Of a stretch of DNA of 8,587 bases, positions 1 through 7,032 are shown piece by piece. The stretch comes from Pseudomonas sp. (GTDB lineage Bacteria > Pseudomonadota > Gammaproteobacteria > Pseudomonadales > Pseudomonadaceae): the NCBI GenBank assembly GCA_003523465.1, contig DQAA01000124.1:8427-17013 (forward strand), in the 5' to 3' direction. The stretch's first letter is position 1. Every line of letters starts with the position of its first letter. The notes beneath the pieces were generated by a model. It had not been told where the DNA came from, did not search any database, and worked only from the letters and a program-made list of their open reading frames with translations. The translations under genes were made by a program, and so were the position numbers.

Positions 1-1080
1 ATCGCCGACGAGCCGACGACCGCTCTGGACGTCACTGTCCAATTGAAAATTCTCGAATTGCTGAAGCGTCTGCAGGCCAAGCTGGGCATGGCGCTGTTAC
101 TGATCAGTCACGATCTGAACCTGGTGAAAAGAATTGCGCACCGCGTATGTGTCATGCAGCGCGGTTGCATCGTCGAACAGGCGTCGTGTGAAGAACTGTT
201 CCGCGCTCCGCAGCATCCGTACACCAAAATGCTGCTCGGCGCCGAGCCCAGCGGCGGGCCGGCCGGCAACCCGGAAGGCGCGCCGTTATTGGAAGTCGAG
301 GACCTGCGGGTCTGGTTCCCGATCAAGAAAGGCTTCCTGCGTCGCACCGTGGACCACGTCAAGGCGGTGGACGGAATCAACTTCAGCCTGCCCCAGGGCC
401 AGACCCTGGGCATCGTTGGCGAAAGTGGTTCGGGCAAGTCTACGCTGGGTCTGGCGATCCTGCGGTTGATCGGCAGCCAGGGCGCCATCCGCTTCGAGAA
501 CCAGCGGCTGGACGGCATGAGCCAGCAACAGGTACGCCCGCTGCGGCGGGAAATGCAGGTGGTGTTCCAGGACCCCTTCGGCAGCCTCAGCCCGCGCATG
601 TGCGTGAGCGATATCGTCGGAGAAGGCCTGCGCATTCATCGGATAGGCACGGAGGCAGAACAGGAACAGGCCATCATGGAAGCGCTCAGGGAAGTAGGTC
701 TGGACCCGGAAACCCGGCACCGCTACCCTCACGAGTTTTCCGGAGGCCAACGACAACGGATTGCCATTGCCCGGGCACTGGTATTGAAACCGGCGCTGAT
801 CCTGCTGGACGAGCCCACTTCGGCGCTCGACCGCACCGTTCAGCGCCAGGTGGTTGAACTGCTGCGCACGCTGCAGACCAAGTACAACCTGACTTACCTG
901 TTCATCAGCCACGATCTGGCGGTGGTCAAGGCGCTGAGTCACCAACTGATGGTGGTGAAGCAGGGTCAGGTGGTTGAACAAGGTCCGGCTGCACAGATTT
1001 TCGCCGCACCGCAACATTCCTATACACAGCAGCTGCTGGAGGCCGCTTTCCTGGCTCCCACGGCTGTCGATATAACCTGA
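1..1080 (+). CDS. yejF: Tandem-domain ABC transporter ATPase (YejF/oligopeptide type), 5'-truncated by window edge
   Basis: ATP-hydrolysing subunit of a peptide-type ABC importer, acting on the cytoplasmic face of the inner membrane. The frame is open from base 1, so the gene begins upstream of the window; 359 residues are visible. The first residues, [10 protein letters not shown], are the Walker B and D-loop of a first nucleotide-binding domain, with its H-loop ISHD shortly after and an oligopeptide-transporter tail ([10 protein letters not shown]). A complete second domain follows from about residue 93: Walker [10 protein letters not shown] (Lys146), signature FSGGQ (about 246-250), Walker B LILLDEP (Asp270, Glu271), H-loop His304, then a second tail [11 protein letters not shown]. 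Two ATPase domains in one chain is typical of YejF-like proteins of about 530 residues, so roughly one third is missing. The TTG at 43 lies inside this domain and is not the start. The yejF symbol rests on tandem architecture plus the neighbouring fabI; a DppDF/OppDF-like or GsiA-like fusion is the alternative. The substrate cannot be told from sequence. Confidence 0.88.
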   Translation: MADEPTTALDVTVQLKILELLKRLQAKLGMALLLISHDLNLVKRIAHRVCVMQRGCIVEQASCEELFRAPQHPYTKMLLGAEPSGGPAGNPEGAPLLEVEDLRVWFPIKKGFLRRTVDHVKAVDGINFSLPQGQTLGIVGESGSGKSTLGLAILRLIGSQGAIRFENQRLDGMSQQQVRPLRREMQVVFQDPFGSLSPRMCVSDIVGEGLRIHRIGTEAEQEQAIMEALREVGLDPETRHRYPHEFSGGQRQRIAIARALVLKPALILLDEPTSALDRTVQRQVVELLRTLQTKYNLTYLFISHDLAVVKALSHQLMVVKQGQVVEQGPAAQIFAAPQHSYTQQLLEAAFLAPTAVDIT

Positions 1081-1087
1081 AGAGGAA
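1079..1087 (+). promoter_or_regulatory. fabI ribosome binding site, touching the upstream stop codon
   Basis: The purine-rich GAAGAGGAA begins on the last two bases of the upstream TGA (1078-1080) and sits 6 bases before the fabI ATG at 1094. The Shine-Dalgarno core overlapping the previous gene's stop codon suggests ribosomes finishing the ABC gene could re-initiate at fabI. Cotranscription is an inference; a fabI promoter inside the upstream coding sequence is not excluded. Confidence 0.75.
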
Positions 1088-1093
1088 CAACAC

Positions 1094-1888
1094 ATGGGTT
1101 TTCTCGCCGGTAAGCGCGTACTGATCGTCGGTGTCGCCAGCAAACTGTCCATCGCATCCGGCATCGCTGCCGCCATGCATCGCGAGGGTGCAGAACTTGC
1201 CTTCACCTACCAGAACGAAAAGCTCAAGGGCCGCGTCGAAGAGTTCGCTGCGGGCTGGGGCTCCAACCCTGAGCTGTGCTTCCCTTGCGACGTTGCCAAT
1301 GACGACGACATCGCCAAGGTCTTCGAAGAGCTGAGCAAGAAGTGGGACGGCCTGGACTGCATCGTGCACTCCGTTGGCTTCGCACCGGGCGACCAGCTCG
1401 ACGGCGACTTCACCGAAGTCACCACCCGCGAAGGTTTCCGCATTGCCCACGACATCAGTGCCTACAGCTTCGTCGCCCTGGCCAAGGCCGGTCGCGAGAT
1501 GATGAAAGGCCGCAACGGCAGCCTGCTGACCCTGTCCTACCTGGGCGCCGAACGCACCATGCCTAACTACAACGTCATGGGCATGGCCAAGGCCAGCCTG
1601 GAAGCCGGCGTTCGTTACCTGGCCGGTAGCCTCGGCCCGGAAGGCACTCGCGTCAACGCCATCTCCGCCGGTCCGATCCGTACCCTGGCTGCTTCCGGCA
1701 TCAAGAGCTTCCGCAAGATGCTCGCCGCCAACGAAGCCCAGACCCCGCTGCGTCGCAACGTCACCATCGACGAAGTCGGCAACGCTGGCGCCTTCCTCTG
1801 CTCCGACCTGGCGTCGGGTGTCAGCGGTGAAATCATGTACGTGGACGGTGGCTTCAATACCACTGCCATGGGTGATATCTCGGAGTAA
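1094..1888 (+). CDS. fabI: Enoyl-[acyl-carrier-protein] reductase [NADH] FabI
   Basis: Reduces the trans-2 double bond of enoyl-ACP with NADH, the last step of each elongation round of type II fatty acid synthesis in the cytosol; it is the triclosan target family. The protein is 264 residues, the normal FabI length. The N-terminal cofactor-binding segment [13 protein letters not shown] (about 13-25) replaces the usual short-chain dehydrogenase GxxxGxG motif, as in FabI. Tyr149 (SYLGAER), Tyr159 and Lys166 (YNVMGMAK) match the E. coli Tyr146/Tyr156/Lys163 active-site set. Gly95 in HSVGFAPGD corresponds to E. coli Gly93, whose change gives triclosan resistance, so the sensitive residue is kept here. 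[13 protein letters not shown] (substrate-binding loop) and the C-terminal VDGG motif are intact. The ATG at 1094 has a good ribosome site 6 bases upstream. It lies 13 bases after the ABC ATPase gene and converges on ppiD, with two terminators between. Identity is very secure. Confidence 0.98.
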   Translation: MGFLAGKRVLIVGVASKLSIASGIAAAMHREGAELAFTYQNEKLKGRVEEFAAGWGSNPELCFPCDVANDDDIAKVFEELSKKWDGLDCIVHSVGFAPGDQLDGDFTEVTTREGFRIAHDISAYSFVALAKAGREMMKGRNGSLLTLSYLGAERTMPNYNVMGMAKASLEAGVRYLAGSLGPEGTRVNAISAGPIRTLAASGIKSFRKMLAANEAQTPLRRNVTIDEVGNAGAFLCSDLASGVSGEIMYVDGGFNTTAMGDISE

Positions 1889-1903
1889 GTTCCGGGCAAA
1901 AGG

Positions 1904-1934
1904 AAAAGGCCGCTTTTGCGGCCTTTTCTTTTTC
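1904..1934 (+). terminator. Rho-independent terminator of fabI (probably works both ways)
   Basis: The stem AAAAGGCCGC (1904-1913), a TTTT loop (1914-1917) and GCGGCCTTTT (1918-1927) pair perfectly, followed by CTTTTTC. It begins 15 bases after the fabI stop codon. On the minus strand the same hairpin is followed by TTTTCCTTTT, so it could also back up termination of ppiD transcripts. Confidence 0.92.
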
Positions 1935-1961
1935 TGGGTGATGAATTCTTGACCCAATCGA

Positions 1962-1995
1962 AATGAAAAAGGCCGCTGACGCGGCCTTTTTCATT
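1962..1995 (-). terminator. Rho-independent terminator of ppiD, near-symmetric and likely bidirectional
   Basis: A perfect 15-base-pair stem: AATGAAAAAGGCCGC (1962-1976), loop TGAC (1977-1980), GCGGCCTTTTTCATT (1981-1995). On the minus strand it begins 14 bases after the ppiD TGA and its GC stem runs straight into TTTTT. On the plus strand it is the second hairpin downstream of fabI. It shares the GGCCGC/GCGGCC stem core with the hairpin at 1904-1934. Confidence 0.9.
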
Positions 1996-2009
1996 CAGGT
2001 GGAAAGCAC

Positions 2010-3881
2010 TCAGTAGCGAGTGATCTCCGCCTTGGCTTCCAGCTGCTTGCGGTACGCCGCAAAGTCCTGCTGAGCCGCACGGGAAGCGAGGAAGCCGCGA
2101 TACTGGCGCTTCTCTTCCTCGGTGACCGTACCGCCTTCGTTGACACCGTTCAGGCGCAGCACGACGACATCGCCATTGGCCAGGGTGACGCTGGAGTAAA
2201 CCGGCTTGTCCTTGGCTTCCGGCTTGCTCATGCGGAACACCGCCTGCAGCTCAGCCGGCTCTACACCTTCCTGCATACGGGTGGCCGCTTCCTGGACCTT
2301 CCAGGCTTGACCATCCTGTACCGATGCGTAGGCGATCTTGCCATCACGCAGACCAGCCAACAGCGCGTCGGTCTTGCTCTTCACGGCAGCGGTCGCCTGC
2401 TCCTTGGCCAAGTGGTCACGGATAGGACCGGCAACGGCTTCGAGAGGCAGTTGCGCCGGCTTGCGGTGCTCCTTGGCCCGGACAACCACGACCGTCTCCG
2501 GATCCAGTTCGATAGCCGAGCTGTTGGAGCCCTCATCCAGCACTTCAGGGCTGAATGCCGCCTGGATCACCTGACGGTTTGCAGTAATACCATCACCGCC
2601 TTCGCGACCGAACGGCGCAGAAGTCTGCACCTTCAGCCCCAGATCCTGAGCCGGCTGGGCCAGGTCCGAAGCCTCGAATGCCGAGTCTTCCAGTTGCTTG
2701 GTGGCTTCGACGAAACGCTGCTCGACCTGCTGGATCTTGAGCTCGTGGGTCAGCTTGTCTTTCAGACTGGCGAACGTCGGAACTTCCGGAGCCTGAACAC
2801 CCAACAGCTTGATCAGATGGAAACCGAACTCGGTACGGACGGGTGCGGAGACCTGATCCTTGTTCAACGCATACAGTGCGCCTTCGAACGCCGGGTCATA
2901 AACACCTTTGCCGGCGTAACCGAGGTCACCACCATTGCTCGCCGATCCAGGGTCCTGGGAGAACTCCTTGGCCAGCTTGGCAAAGTCTTCACCTTTGGCC
3001 AGACGCTGCTGGATTTCCTCGGCGCGGGCCTTGGCCTGGGCTTCGTTCAGCTTGTCGTTGACTTCGATGAGGATATGCGCGGCGTGGCGTTGCTCGGCGA
3101 GGTTGGCGATTTCCTTCTGATACAGCGACTGCAGCTCGTCTTCGTTGACCTTGACCTGGTCGAAGAACGCGGCCTTCTTCAGCTCGATATAGTCGATGAC
3201 GACCTGATCCGGGCTCATGAACTCCTTTGCGTGCTGGTCGTAGTGAGCCTTGATCTGTTCGTCGGTGACGTGGACAGCAGCAGGATCGGCCTTGAAGGTC
3301 AACGATGCGAAATCACGGGTCTGCTTTTCCAGGCGTGCGAAGGCGTCAACCTCTGCATCGGTAACGAAACCGCTGCCCGCCAGGCCGGTGCGCAACTGGC
3401 CGATGAGCATTTCCTGAGCAAGCATTTCGCGGAACTGCATACGGCCGTAGCCCAGTTGGCGAATAACCTGATCGAAGCGCTCGGCACTGAACTTGCCGTC
3501 CACCTGGAACTCGGGGGTTTGCAGGATCACCTGATCCAGGGCGCCTTCGGAGAAGGAGAACTTGGCATCATGCGCGCCCTGCAGCAGCAGTTGACGATCG
3601 ATCAGACCTTTCAGCGCGGCCTCGCGCAGCATCTTGTCATCCAGCAGGGAGGGGTCGAAATCCTTGCCCAGTTGTTGCACCAGTTGGCGGCGTTGCGTGT
3701 CGACAGCCTGGGTCAGTTCATTCTGACTGATGGTGTCGCCATTGACCTTGGCAGCATCCTTGTCGTGGCTGACGGCCTGGAAAATGGCATCGAAGCCGGT
3801 CAGCGCCATCAGTACCACGATGACACCAATGATGGTCTTGGCAATCCAACCTTGTGAATTGTCCCTGATATTTTGCAGCAT
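2010..3881 (-). CDS. ppiD: PpiD: membrane-anchored periplasmic SurA-like chaperone with parvulin domain
   Basis: Folding helper for proteins leaving the Sec translocon, anchored in the inner membrane with the bulk in the periplasm; in E. coli PpiD associates with SecYEG and YfgM. With the start chosen here the protein has 623 residues, the PpiD length. A short cytoplasmic tail (MLQNIRDNSQGWIAK) leads into one membrane segment (about 16-34, IIGVIVVLMALTGF). A SurA-like chaperone region follows, then a parvulin domain at about 264-360 (RHAAHILIEV to GFHLIKL, with GGDLGY inside), then a long C-terminal chaperone region. The frame is open back to an ATG at 3956, but those 25 extra residues would put a non-conserved stretch before the signature MLQNIR start and their codons run through the hupB terminator. 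The ATG at 3881 is therefore preferred. The gene lies 191 bases after hupB with a terminator between, so it probably has its own promoter; none could be identified. Whether the parvulin domain is an active prolyl isomerase cannot be judged here. Confidence 0.95.
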   Translation of the reverse strand: MLQNIRDNSQGWIAKTIIGVIVVLMALTGFDAIFQAVSHDKDAAKVNGDTISQNELTQAVDTQRRQLVQQLGKDFDPSLLDDKMLREAALKGLIDRQLLLQGAHDAKFSFSEGALDQVILQTPEFQVDGKFSAERFDQVIRQLGYGRMQFREMLAQEMLIGQLRTGLAGSGFVTDAEVDAFARLEKQTRDFASLTFKADPAAVHVTDEQIKAHYDQHAKEFMSPDQVVIDYIELKKAAFFDQVKVNEDELQSLYQKEIANLAEQRHAAHILIEVNDKLNEAQAKARAEEIQQRLAKGEDFAKLAKEFSQDPGSASNGGDLGYAGKGVYDPAFEGALYALNKDQVSAPVRTEFGFHLIKLLGVQAPEVPTFASLKDKLTHELKIQQVEQRFVEATKQLEDSAFEASDLAQPAQDLGLKVQTSAPFGREGGDGITANRQVIQAAFSPEVLDEGSNSSAIELDPETVVVVRAKEHRKPAQLPLEAVAGPIRDHLAKEQATAAVKSKTDALLAGLRDGKIAYASVQDGQAWKVQEAATRMQEGVEPAELQAVFRMSKPEAKDKPVYSSVTLANGDVVVLRLNGVNEGGTVTEEEKRQYRGFLASRAAQQDFAAYRKQLEAKAEITRY

Positions 3882-3884
3882 GCG

Positions 3885-3890
3885 TCCCCC
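3885..3890 (-). promoter_or_regulatory. ppiD ribosome binding site candidate that decides the start
   Basis: On the minus strand GGGGGA lies just before the ATG at 3881, with only about 3 bases between, or slightly more if the upstream part of the G-run pairs. Spacing is tight but no purine-rich site precedes the longer ATG at 3956. It supports the MLQNIR start. Confidence 0.5.
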
Positions 3891-3941
3891 AGAAACGGCT
3901 GTGGCGGCTGCACAACCGCGGAGCGTGGGTAGAGTCCTGAT

Positions 3942-3971
3942 AGAAGAAAGGCGCATCCGGGGATGCGCCTT
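3942..3971 (-). terminator. Probable rho-independent terminator downstream of hupB
   Basis: On the minus strand AAGGCGCATCC (3971-3961) and GGATGCGCCTT (3958-3948) pair across a tiny CC centre, followed by a pyrimidine-rich TTCTTCTA (3949-3942). In practice the innermost pairs would open to make the loop. The run is T-rich rather than pure T, so termination may be partial and some hupB transcripts might continue into ppiD. Confidence 0.65.
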
Positions 3972-3980
3972 CTCGTAACG

Positions 3981-4053
3981 GGCGGAGCAGACGAATTCAT
4001 GATCCTTTCTACTCCGCCTACGGGCCGGTCGCGAAGGCCGGCCCGGTTAGGCG
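3981..4053 (-). other. Two overlapping, mutually exclusive hairpins in the hupB-ppiD gap
   Basis: Hairpin A: CGCCTA plus CGGGCCGG (4015-4028) pairs with CCGGCCCG (4038-4045) and, after a two-base GT bulge, TAGGCG (4048-4053), enclosing a loop with the palindrome TCGCGA (4029-4034). Hairpin B: GGCGGAG (3981-3987) pairs with CTCCGCC (4012-4018), extended by AG/CT after one mismatch. Bases 4015-4018 belong to both, so the two cannot form together. Neither is followed by a T-run. On the minus strand they lie between the hupB stop and its terminator, so they would be in the hupB 3' untranslated region. Possible roles are 3'-end protection or a remnant of a Pseudomonas REP-type element; the role is unknown. 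Confidence 0.6.
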
Positions 4054-4072
4054 AAAGCCTGAAGAGAGCGTC

Positions 4073-4348
4073 TTAGTTGTTGACCGCGTCTTTCAGCGCC
4101 TTGCCAGCCTTGAAGGTTGGCTTCTTGGCAGCAGGGATTTCCAGAGTTTTGCCGGTTTGCGGGTTGCGACCGGTACGGGCAGGACGGTCAGTTACCGAGA
4201 AGGTACCGAAGCCGACCAGAACCACGGAATCACCACCCTTCAGGGCACCGGTGACCGATTCGATTACTGCGTCCAGCGCACGGCCGGCAGCAGCTTTTGG
4301 AATATCAGCGGATGCAGCGATAGCGTCAATCAGTTCCGACTTGTTCAC
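4073..4348 (-). CDS. hupB: HU-beta, histone-like nucleoid DNA-binding protein
   Basis: Small basic dimeric protein that bends and compacts DNA with little sequence preference in the nucleoid. The 91 residues match HU length. It has the N-terminal helices [12 protein letters not shown] and the [13 protein letters not shown] dimerisation helix, the [11 protein letters not shown] sheet, and the DNA-gripping arm with GRNPQTGK and the conserved Pro in LEIPAAKK. It closes with [13 protein letters not shown]. The start is GTG at 4348, with AAGGGGA 6 bases upstream (4355-4361). Position between lon and ppiD is what separates HU-beta (hupB) from HU-alpha and other paralogues, and it matches E. coli. 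In E. coli HU-beta is degraded by Lon, encoded just upstream. The 136-base lon-hupB gap is AT-rich near the gene; the best -35-like sequence is TTTACA around 4390, but no convincing -10 partner was found, so no promoter is called. Confidence 0.97.
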   Translation of the reverse strand: MNKSELIDAIAASADIPKAAAGRALDAVIESVTGALKGGDSVVLVGFGTFSVTDRPARTGRNPQTGKTLEIPAAKKPTFKAGKALKDAVNN

Positions 4349-4354
4349 TCTAAG

Positions 4355-4361
4355 TCCCCTT
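4355..4361 (-). promoter_or_regulatory. hupB ribosome binding site, supporting a GTG start
   Basis: On the minus strand AAGGGGA is followed by 6 bases (CTTAGA) and then the GTG at 4348. The spacing is good, and no in-frame ATG gives the conserved MNKSEL N-terminus, so the GTG start is well supported. Confidence 0.85.
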
Positions 4362-4484
4362 ATTTCTATTTGAGTTTGTTTCTAACTATGTAAATTTGAA
4401 TCTACGCCAAATGGCCGATGACACTTCAGTGCCTTTTACGGCAAGGACCTGGAAAACTGTCAGTCAGGCCACCCGGCAAAATAC

Positions 4485-6881
4485 TTAATGCGTACTGATT
4501 CGTTCCTTTGAATCACCGTCACGCTTTTCATCCTTGGCGACAATCTCGGGAGCCACATCCGGCAAGGGCTCCGGGGCGTATTGCAGCGCAATTTGGAGGA
4601 CTTCGTCAATCCATTTAACCGGCTTAATCTGAAGATCCTGCTTAATATTGTCAGGAATTTCTTTCAGATCACGCACGTTCTCTTCCGGAATGATCACTGT
4701 CTTGATTCCACCGCGGTGTGCGGCCAGCAGTTTTTCCTTCAAACCACCAATCGCCAGAACCTGACCGCGCAAAGTAATCTCGCCAGTCATTGCCACATCT
4801 GCACGTACCGGGATTTGCGTCAGCGCGGAAACCAGAGCGGTGCACATGCCGACACCGGCACTCGGGCCGTCCTTGGGTGTCGCCCCTTCCGGCATGTGGA
4901 TGTGGGTATCGCGCTTCTCATGGAAATCGGCAGGGATGCCCAGGCTCTGGGCCCGACTGCGCACCACGGTCTGCGCCGCAGTGATCGACTCGACCATGAC
5001 GTCGCCAAGGGAACCCGTCTTGATCAACTGACCTTTGCCCGGCACGACGGCCGCTTCGATGGTCAGCAATTCGCCACCCACCTGGGTCCACGCCAGACCG
5101 GTCACCTGCCCCACCTGATCCTGCTGCTCGGCCAGGCCGTAACGGAACTTGCGGACCCCGAGGAAGTGCTCCAGATGGTCACTGCCGACCTTGACCTGCG
5201 CCTGCTTCTGCCCGGTGTATTCCTTGACCACCTTGCGGCAGACCTTGGCAATCTGCCGCTCCAGGCCACGCACACCGGCTTCGCGGGTGTAGTAGCGAAT
5301 GATGTCGCGAATCGCCGCGACATCGACGTCCAGCTCGCCCTTCTTCAGACCGTTGGCCTTGATCTGCTTCGGCAGCAGGTACTTGATCGCGATGTTCACC
5401 TTCTCGTCTTCGGTGTAACCCGGCAGACGAATGACTTCCATCCGGTCCAGCAGCGCCGGCGGGATGTTCATCGAGTTGGAGGTGCAAAGGAACATCACAT
5501 CCGACAGGTCGTAATCGACCTCCAGATAATGATCGTTGAAGTTGTGGTTCTGCTCTGGGTCCAGCACTTCCAGCAGCGCCGACGCAGGATCGCCACGCAT
5601 GTCGCTACCCATCTTGTCGATTTCATCGAGCAGGAACAGCGGGTTGCGCACACCCACCTTGGTCATCTTCTGGATCAGGCGACCTGGCATCGAGCCAATG
5701 TAGGTACGGCGATGCCCACGAATCTCGGCTTCGTCGCGCACGCCACCCAGGGCCATGCGCACGAACTTGCGGTTGGTGGCGCTGGCGATGGACTCGGCCA
5801 GCGAGGTCTTGCCCACACCAGGAGGTCCGACCAGGCACAGAACAGGGCCACGGATTTTCTTCACCCGCTTTTGCACCGCGAGGTACTCGAGGATACGCTC
5901 CTTGACCTCTTCCAGCCCGTAATGGTCGGCGTCGAGAATCTCTTCCGCCTTGGCCAGGTCCAGTCGCACCTTGCTCTGTGCCTTCCACGGGACCTGCACC
6001 AGCCAATCGAGATACGAGCGCACCACCGTGGCCTCGGCGGACATCGGCGACATTTGCTTGAGCTTGTTCAGCTCGGCCTGGGCCTTGGCATAGGCATCCT
6101 TCGGCAGCCCGGCAGCGTCCAGGCGCTTTTTCAGCTCCTCGACTTCGTTGTGGCCTTCATCGCCATCGCCGAGTTCCTTCTGAATGGCCTTCATTTGCTC
6201 ATTCAGGTAGTACTCGCGCTGGCTGCGCTCCATTTGCTTCTTGACCCGCCCACGAATGCGCTTCTCGACCTGCAGCAAATCGATTTCACCATCCAGCAGT
6301 GCCAGCACGTGCTCGACGCGGGCAGCCAGATCGATGATTTCAAGGATTTCCTGCTTCTGTTCGATCTTCAGCGCCATGTGCGCGGCCATCGTGTCTACCA
6401 GACGACCAGGCTCATCGATGCTATTGAGCGACGAGAGAACTTCGGCGGGGACCTTCTTGCCCAGCTGGACGTATTGCTCGAACTGGGACAGCAAGGTGCG
6501 TACGAACACTTCGGATTCGCGGTCGGCCGCTTCGGTTTCGTCGATCAGGGCAACTTCGGCGCGAATATGGCCTTCGACCTCGACAAACCGCTCGACCGCA
6601 CCGCGCTGCTCGCCCTCGACCAGCACCTTGACGGTGCCATCGGGCAGCTTCAGCAGTTGGAGGACTGTAGCGATGGTACCGACGCGATACAGGGCATCTT
6701 CGCCCGGATCATCATCGGCTGGATTCTTCTGAGCCAGCAAAAGGATTTGCTTCTCACCGGTCATCGCGGCTTCAAGCGCCTCGATGGACTTTTCACGCCC
6801 CACGAACAGCGGGATGACCATGTGCGGGTAAACAACGACATCGCGCAATGGCAAAAGAGGCAAGTCGAGGGTTGTCTTCAT
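4485..6881 (-). CDS. lon: ATP-dependent protease Lon (LonA type)
   Basis: Homo-oligomeric cytosolic protease that unfolds and degrades misfolded and regulatory proteins. The 798 residues are slightly longer than the 784 of E. coli Lon, mainly from a charged C-terminal tail (about 770-798, ending KERISTH). The N-terminal substrate-binding domain starts at [23 protein letters not shown] (given in parts: [15 protein letters not shown], then VIPLFVGR) and is followed by a long helical region (about 190-300). In the AAA+ module, Walker A GPPGVGKT has Lys358, the pore loop RTYIGS has Tyr394, and Walker B LFLLDEID has Glu420. The C-terminal protease domain has Ser674 in PKDGPSAGV and Lys717 in [11 protein letters not shown], 43 residues apart as in the E. 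coli Ser679-Lys722 dyad. The ATG at 6881 has AGAGG 7 bases upstream (6889-6893). A terminator separates it from clpX, and a sigma-32-like promoter precedes it. All key residues are present and the identity is very secure. Confidence 0.98.
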   Translation of the reverse strand: MKTTLDLPLLPLRDVVVYPHMVIPLFVGREKSIEALEAAMTGEKQILLLAQKNPADDDPGEDALYRVGTIATVLQLLKLPDGTVKVLVEGEQRGAVERFVEVEGHIRAEVALIDETEAADRESEVFVRTLLSQFEQYVQLGKKVPAEVLSSLNSIDEPGRLVDTMAAHMALKIEQKQEILEIIDLAARVEHVLALLDGEIDLLQVEKRIRGRVKKQMERSQREYYLNEQMKAIQKELGDGDEGHNEVEELKKRLDAAGLPKDAYAKAQAELNKLKQMSPMSAEATVVRSYLDWLVQVPWKAQSKVRLDLAKAEEILDADHYGLEEVKERILEYLAVQKRVKKIRGPVLCLVGPPGVGKTSLAESIASATNRKFVRMALGGVRDEAEIRGHRRTYIGSMPGRLIQKMTKVGVRNPLFLLDEIDKMGSDMRGDPASALLEVLDPEQNHNFNDHYLEVDYDLSDVMFLCTSNSMNIPPALLDRMEVIRLPGYTEDEKVNIAIKYLLPKQIKANGLKKGELDVDVAAIRDIIRYYTREAGVRGLERQIAKVCRKVVKEYTGQKQAQVKVGSDHLEHFLGVRKFRYGLAEQQDQVGQVTGLAWTQVGGELLTIEAAVVPGKGQLIKTGSLGDVMVESITAAQTVVRSRAQSLGIPADFHEKRDTHIHMPEGATPKDGPSAGVGMCTALVSALTQIPVRADVAMTGEITLRGQVLAIGGLKEKLLAAHRGGIKTVIIPEENVRDLKEIPDNIKQDLQIKPVKWIDEVLQIALQYAPEPLPDVAPEIVAKDEKRDGDSKERISTH

Positions 6882-6941
6882 GATTTCGCCTCTACAGCGG
6901 CCCTGTGGCCGTAATCCGATGGAAATTTGAGCTTGGAGTTA

Positions 6942-6970
6942 ATGTGGGGGCAGCCCCGGAAAAAAACAAG
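6942..6970 (-). promoter_or_regulatory. Candidate sigma-32 (RpoH) heat-shock promoter of lon
   Basis: On the minus strand CTTGTTT (6970-6964) resembles the -35 consensus CTTGAAA. After exactly 14 bases comes CCCCACAT (6949-6942), close to the -10 consensus CCCCATNT. The predicted start near 6935 gives a leader of about 54 bases. Position just after the clpX terminator and the known heat-shock control of lon in E. coli support it. The -35 element matches only CTTG, so this is a candidate. A small palindrome, GGGGC-T-GCCCC, covers the end of the spacer and start of the -10. Confidence 0.5.
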
Positions 6971-6981
6971 CTCTGCGACAG

Positions 6982-7011
6982 GAAAAGCAAAGGGGCCCGT
7001 AGGCCCCTTGC
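6982..7011 (-). terminator. Rho-independent terminator of clpX with a UACG tetraloop
   Basis: On the minus strand AAGGGGCC (7009-7002), loop TACG (7001-6998) and GGCCCCTT (6997-6990) form a perfect 8-base-pair stem. TGC, then TTTTCC follow. The loop closes as C(UACG)G, the very stable UNCG tetraloop class. It starts about 20 bases after the clpX stop, so lon is expected to be transcribed mainly from its own promoter. The T-run is interrupted, so some read-through into lon is possible. Confidence 0.85.
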
Positions 7012-7032
7012 TGGTTTCACTGCCCCTCAGAC

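Noticed and set aside
926..1957. Minus-strand open frame of 343 codons opposite fabI
   Set aside because: Antisense to the intact fabI and the ABC gene end, and it crosses the fabI terminator; translation is Gly/Ala/Val/Asp rich with no family features.
2307..3857. Open frame of 516 codons opposite ppiD
   Set aside because: Shadow of the PpiD codons; translation is repetitive (Leu, Gln, Val, Asp rich) with no family signature and no ribosome site.
4015..4053. A definite Pseudomonas REP element
   Set aside because: The CTTCGCGA-containing GC stem is reminiscent of REP sequences, but it does not match a remembered consensus closely and copy number cannot be seen in one window.
3882..4072. A tRNA or small RNA gene in the hupB-ppiD gap
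   Set aside because: No cloverleaf with T-arm sequence could be drawn on either strand; the visible structures are explained as a terminator and two competing hairpins. An unannotated small RNA cannot be fully excluded without expression data.
4349..4484. Sigma-70 promoter for hupB and terminator for lon
   Set aside because: Several -35-like sequences exist (TTGGCG at 4410-4405, TTTACA nearby), but none has a convincing -10 at 16-18 bases. Hairpins after lon are short and lack T-runs.
4581..6914. Open frame of 777 codons on the strand opposite lon
   Set aside because: It lies antisense to a complete, motif-confirmed Lon; its translation is low-complexity in Leu, Gln, His and Arg with no recognisable domain. 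Long antisense frames are common in codon-biased GC-rich genes.
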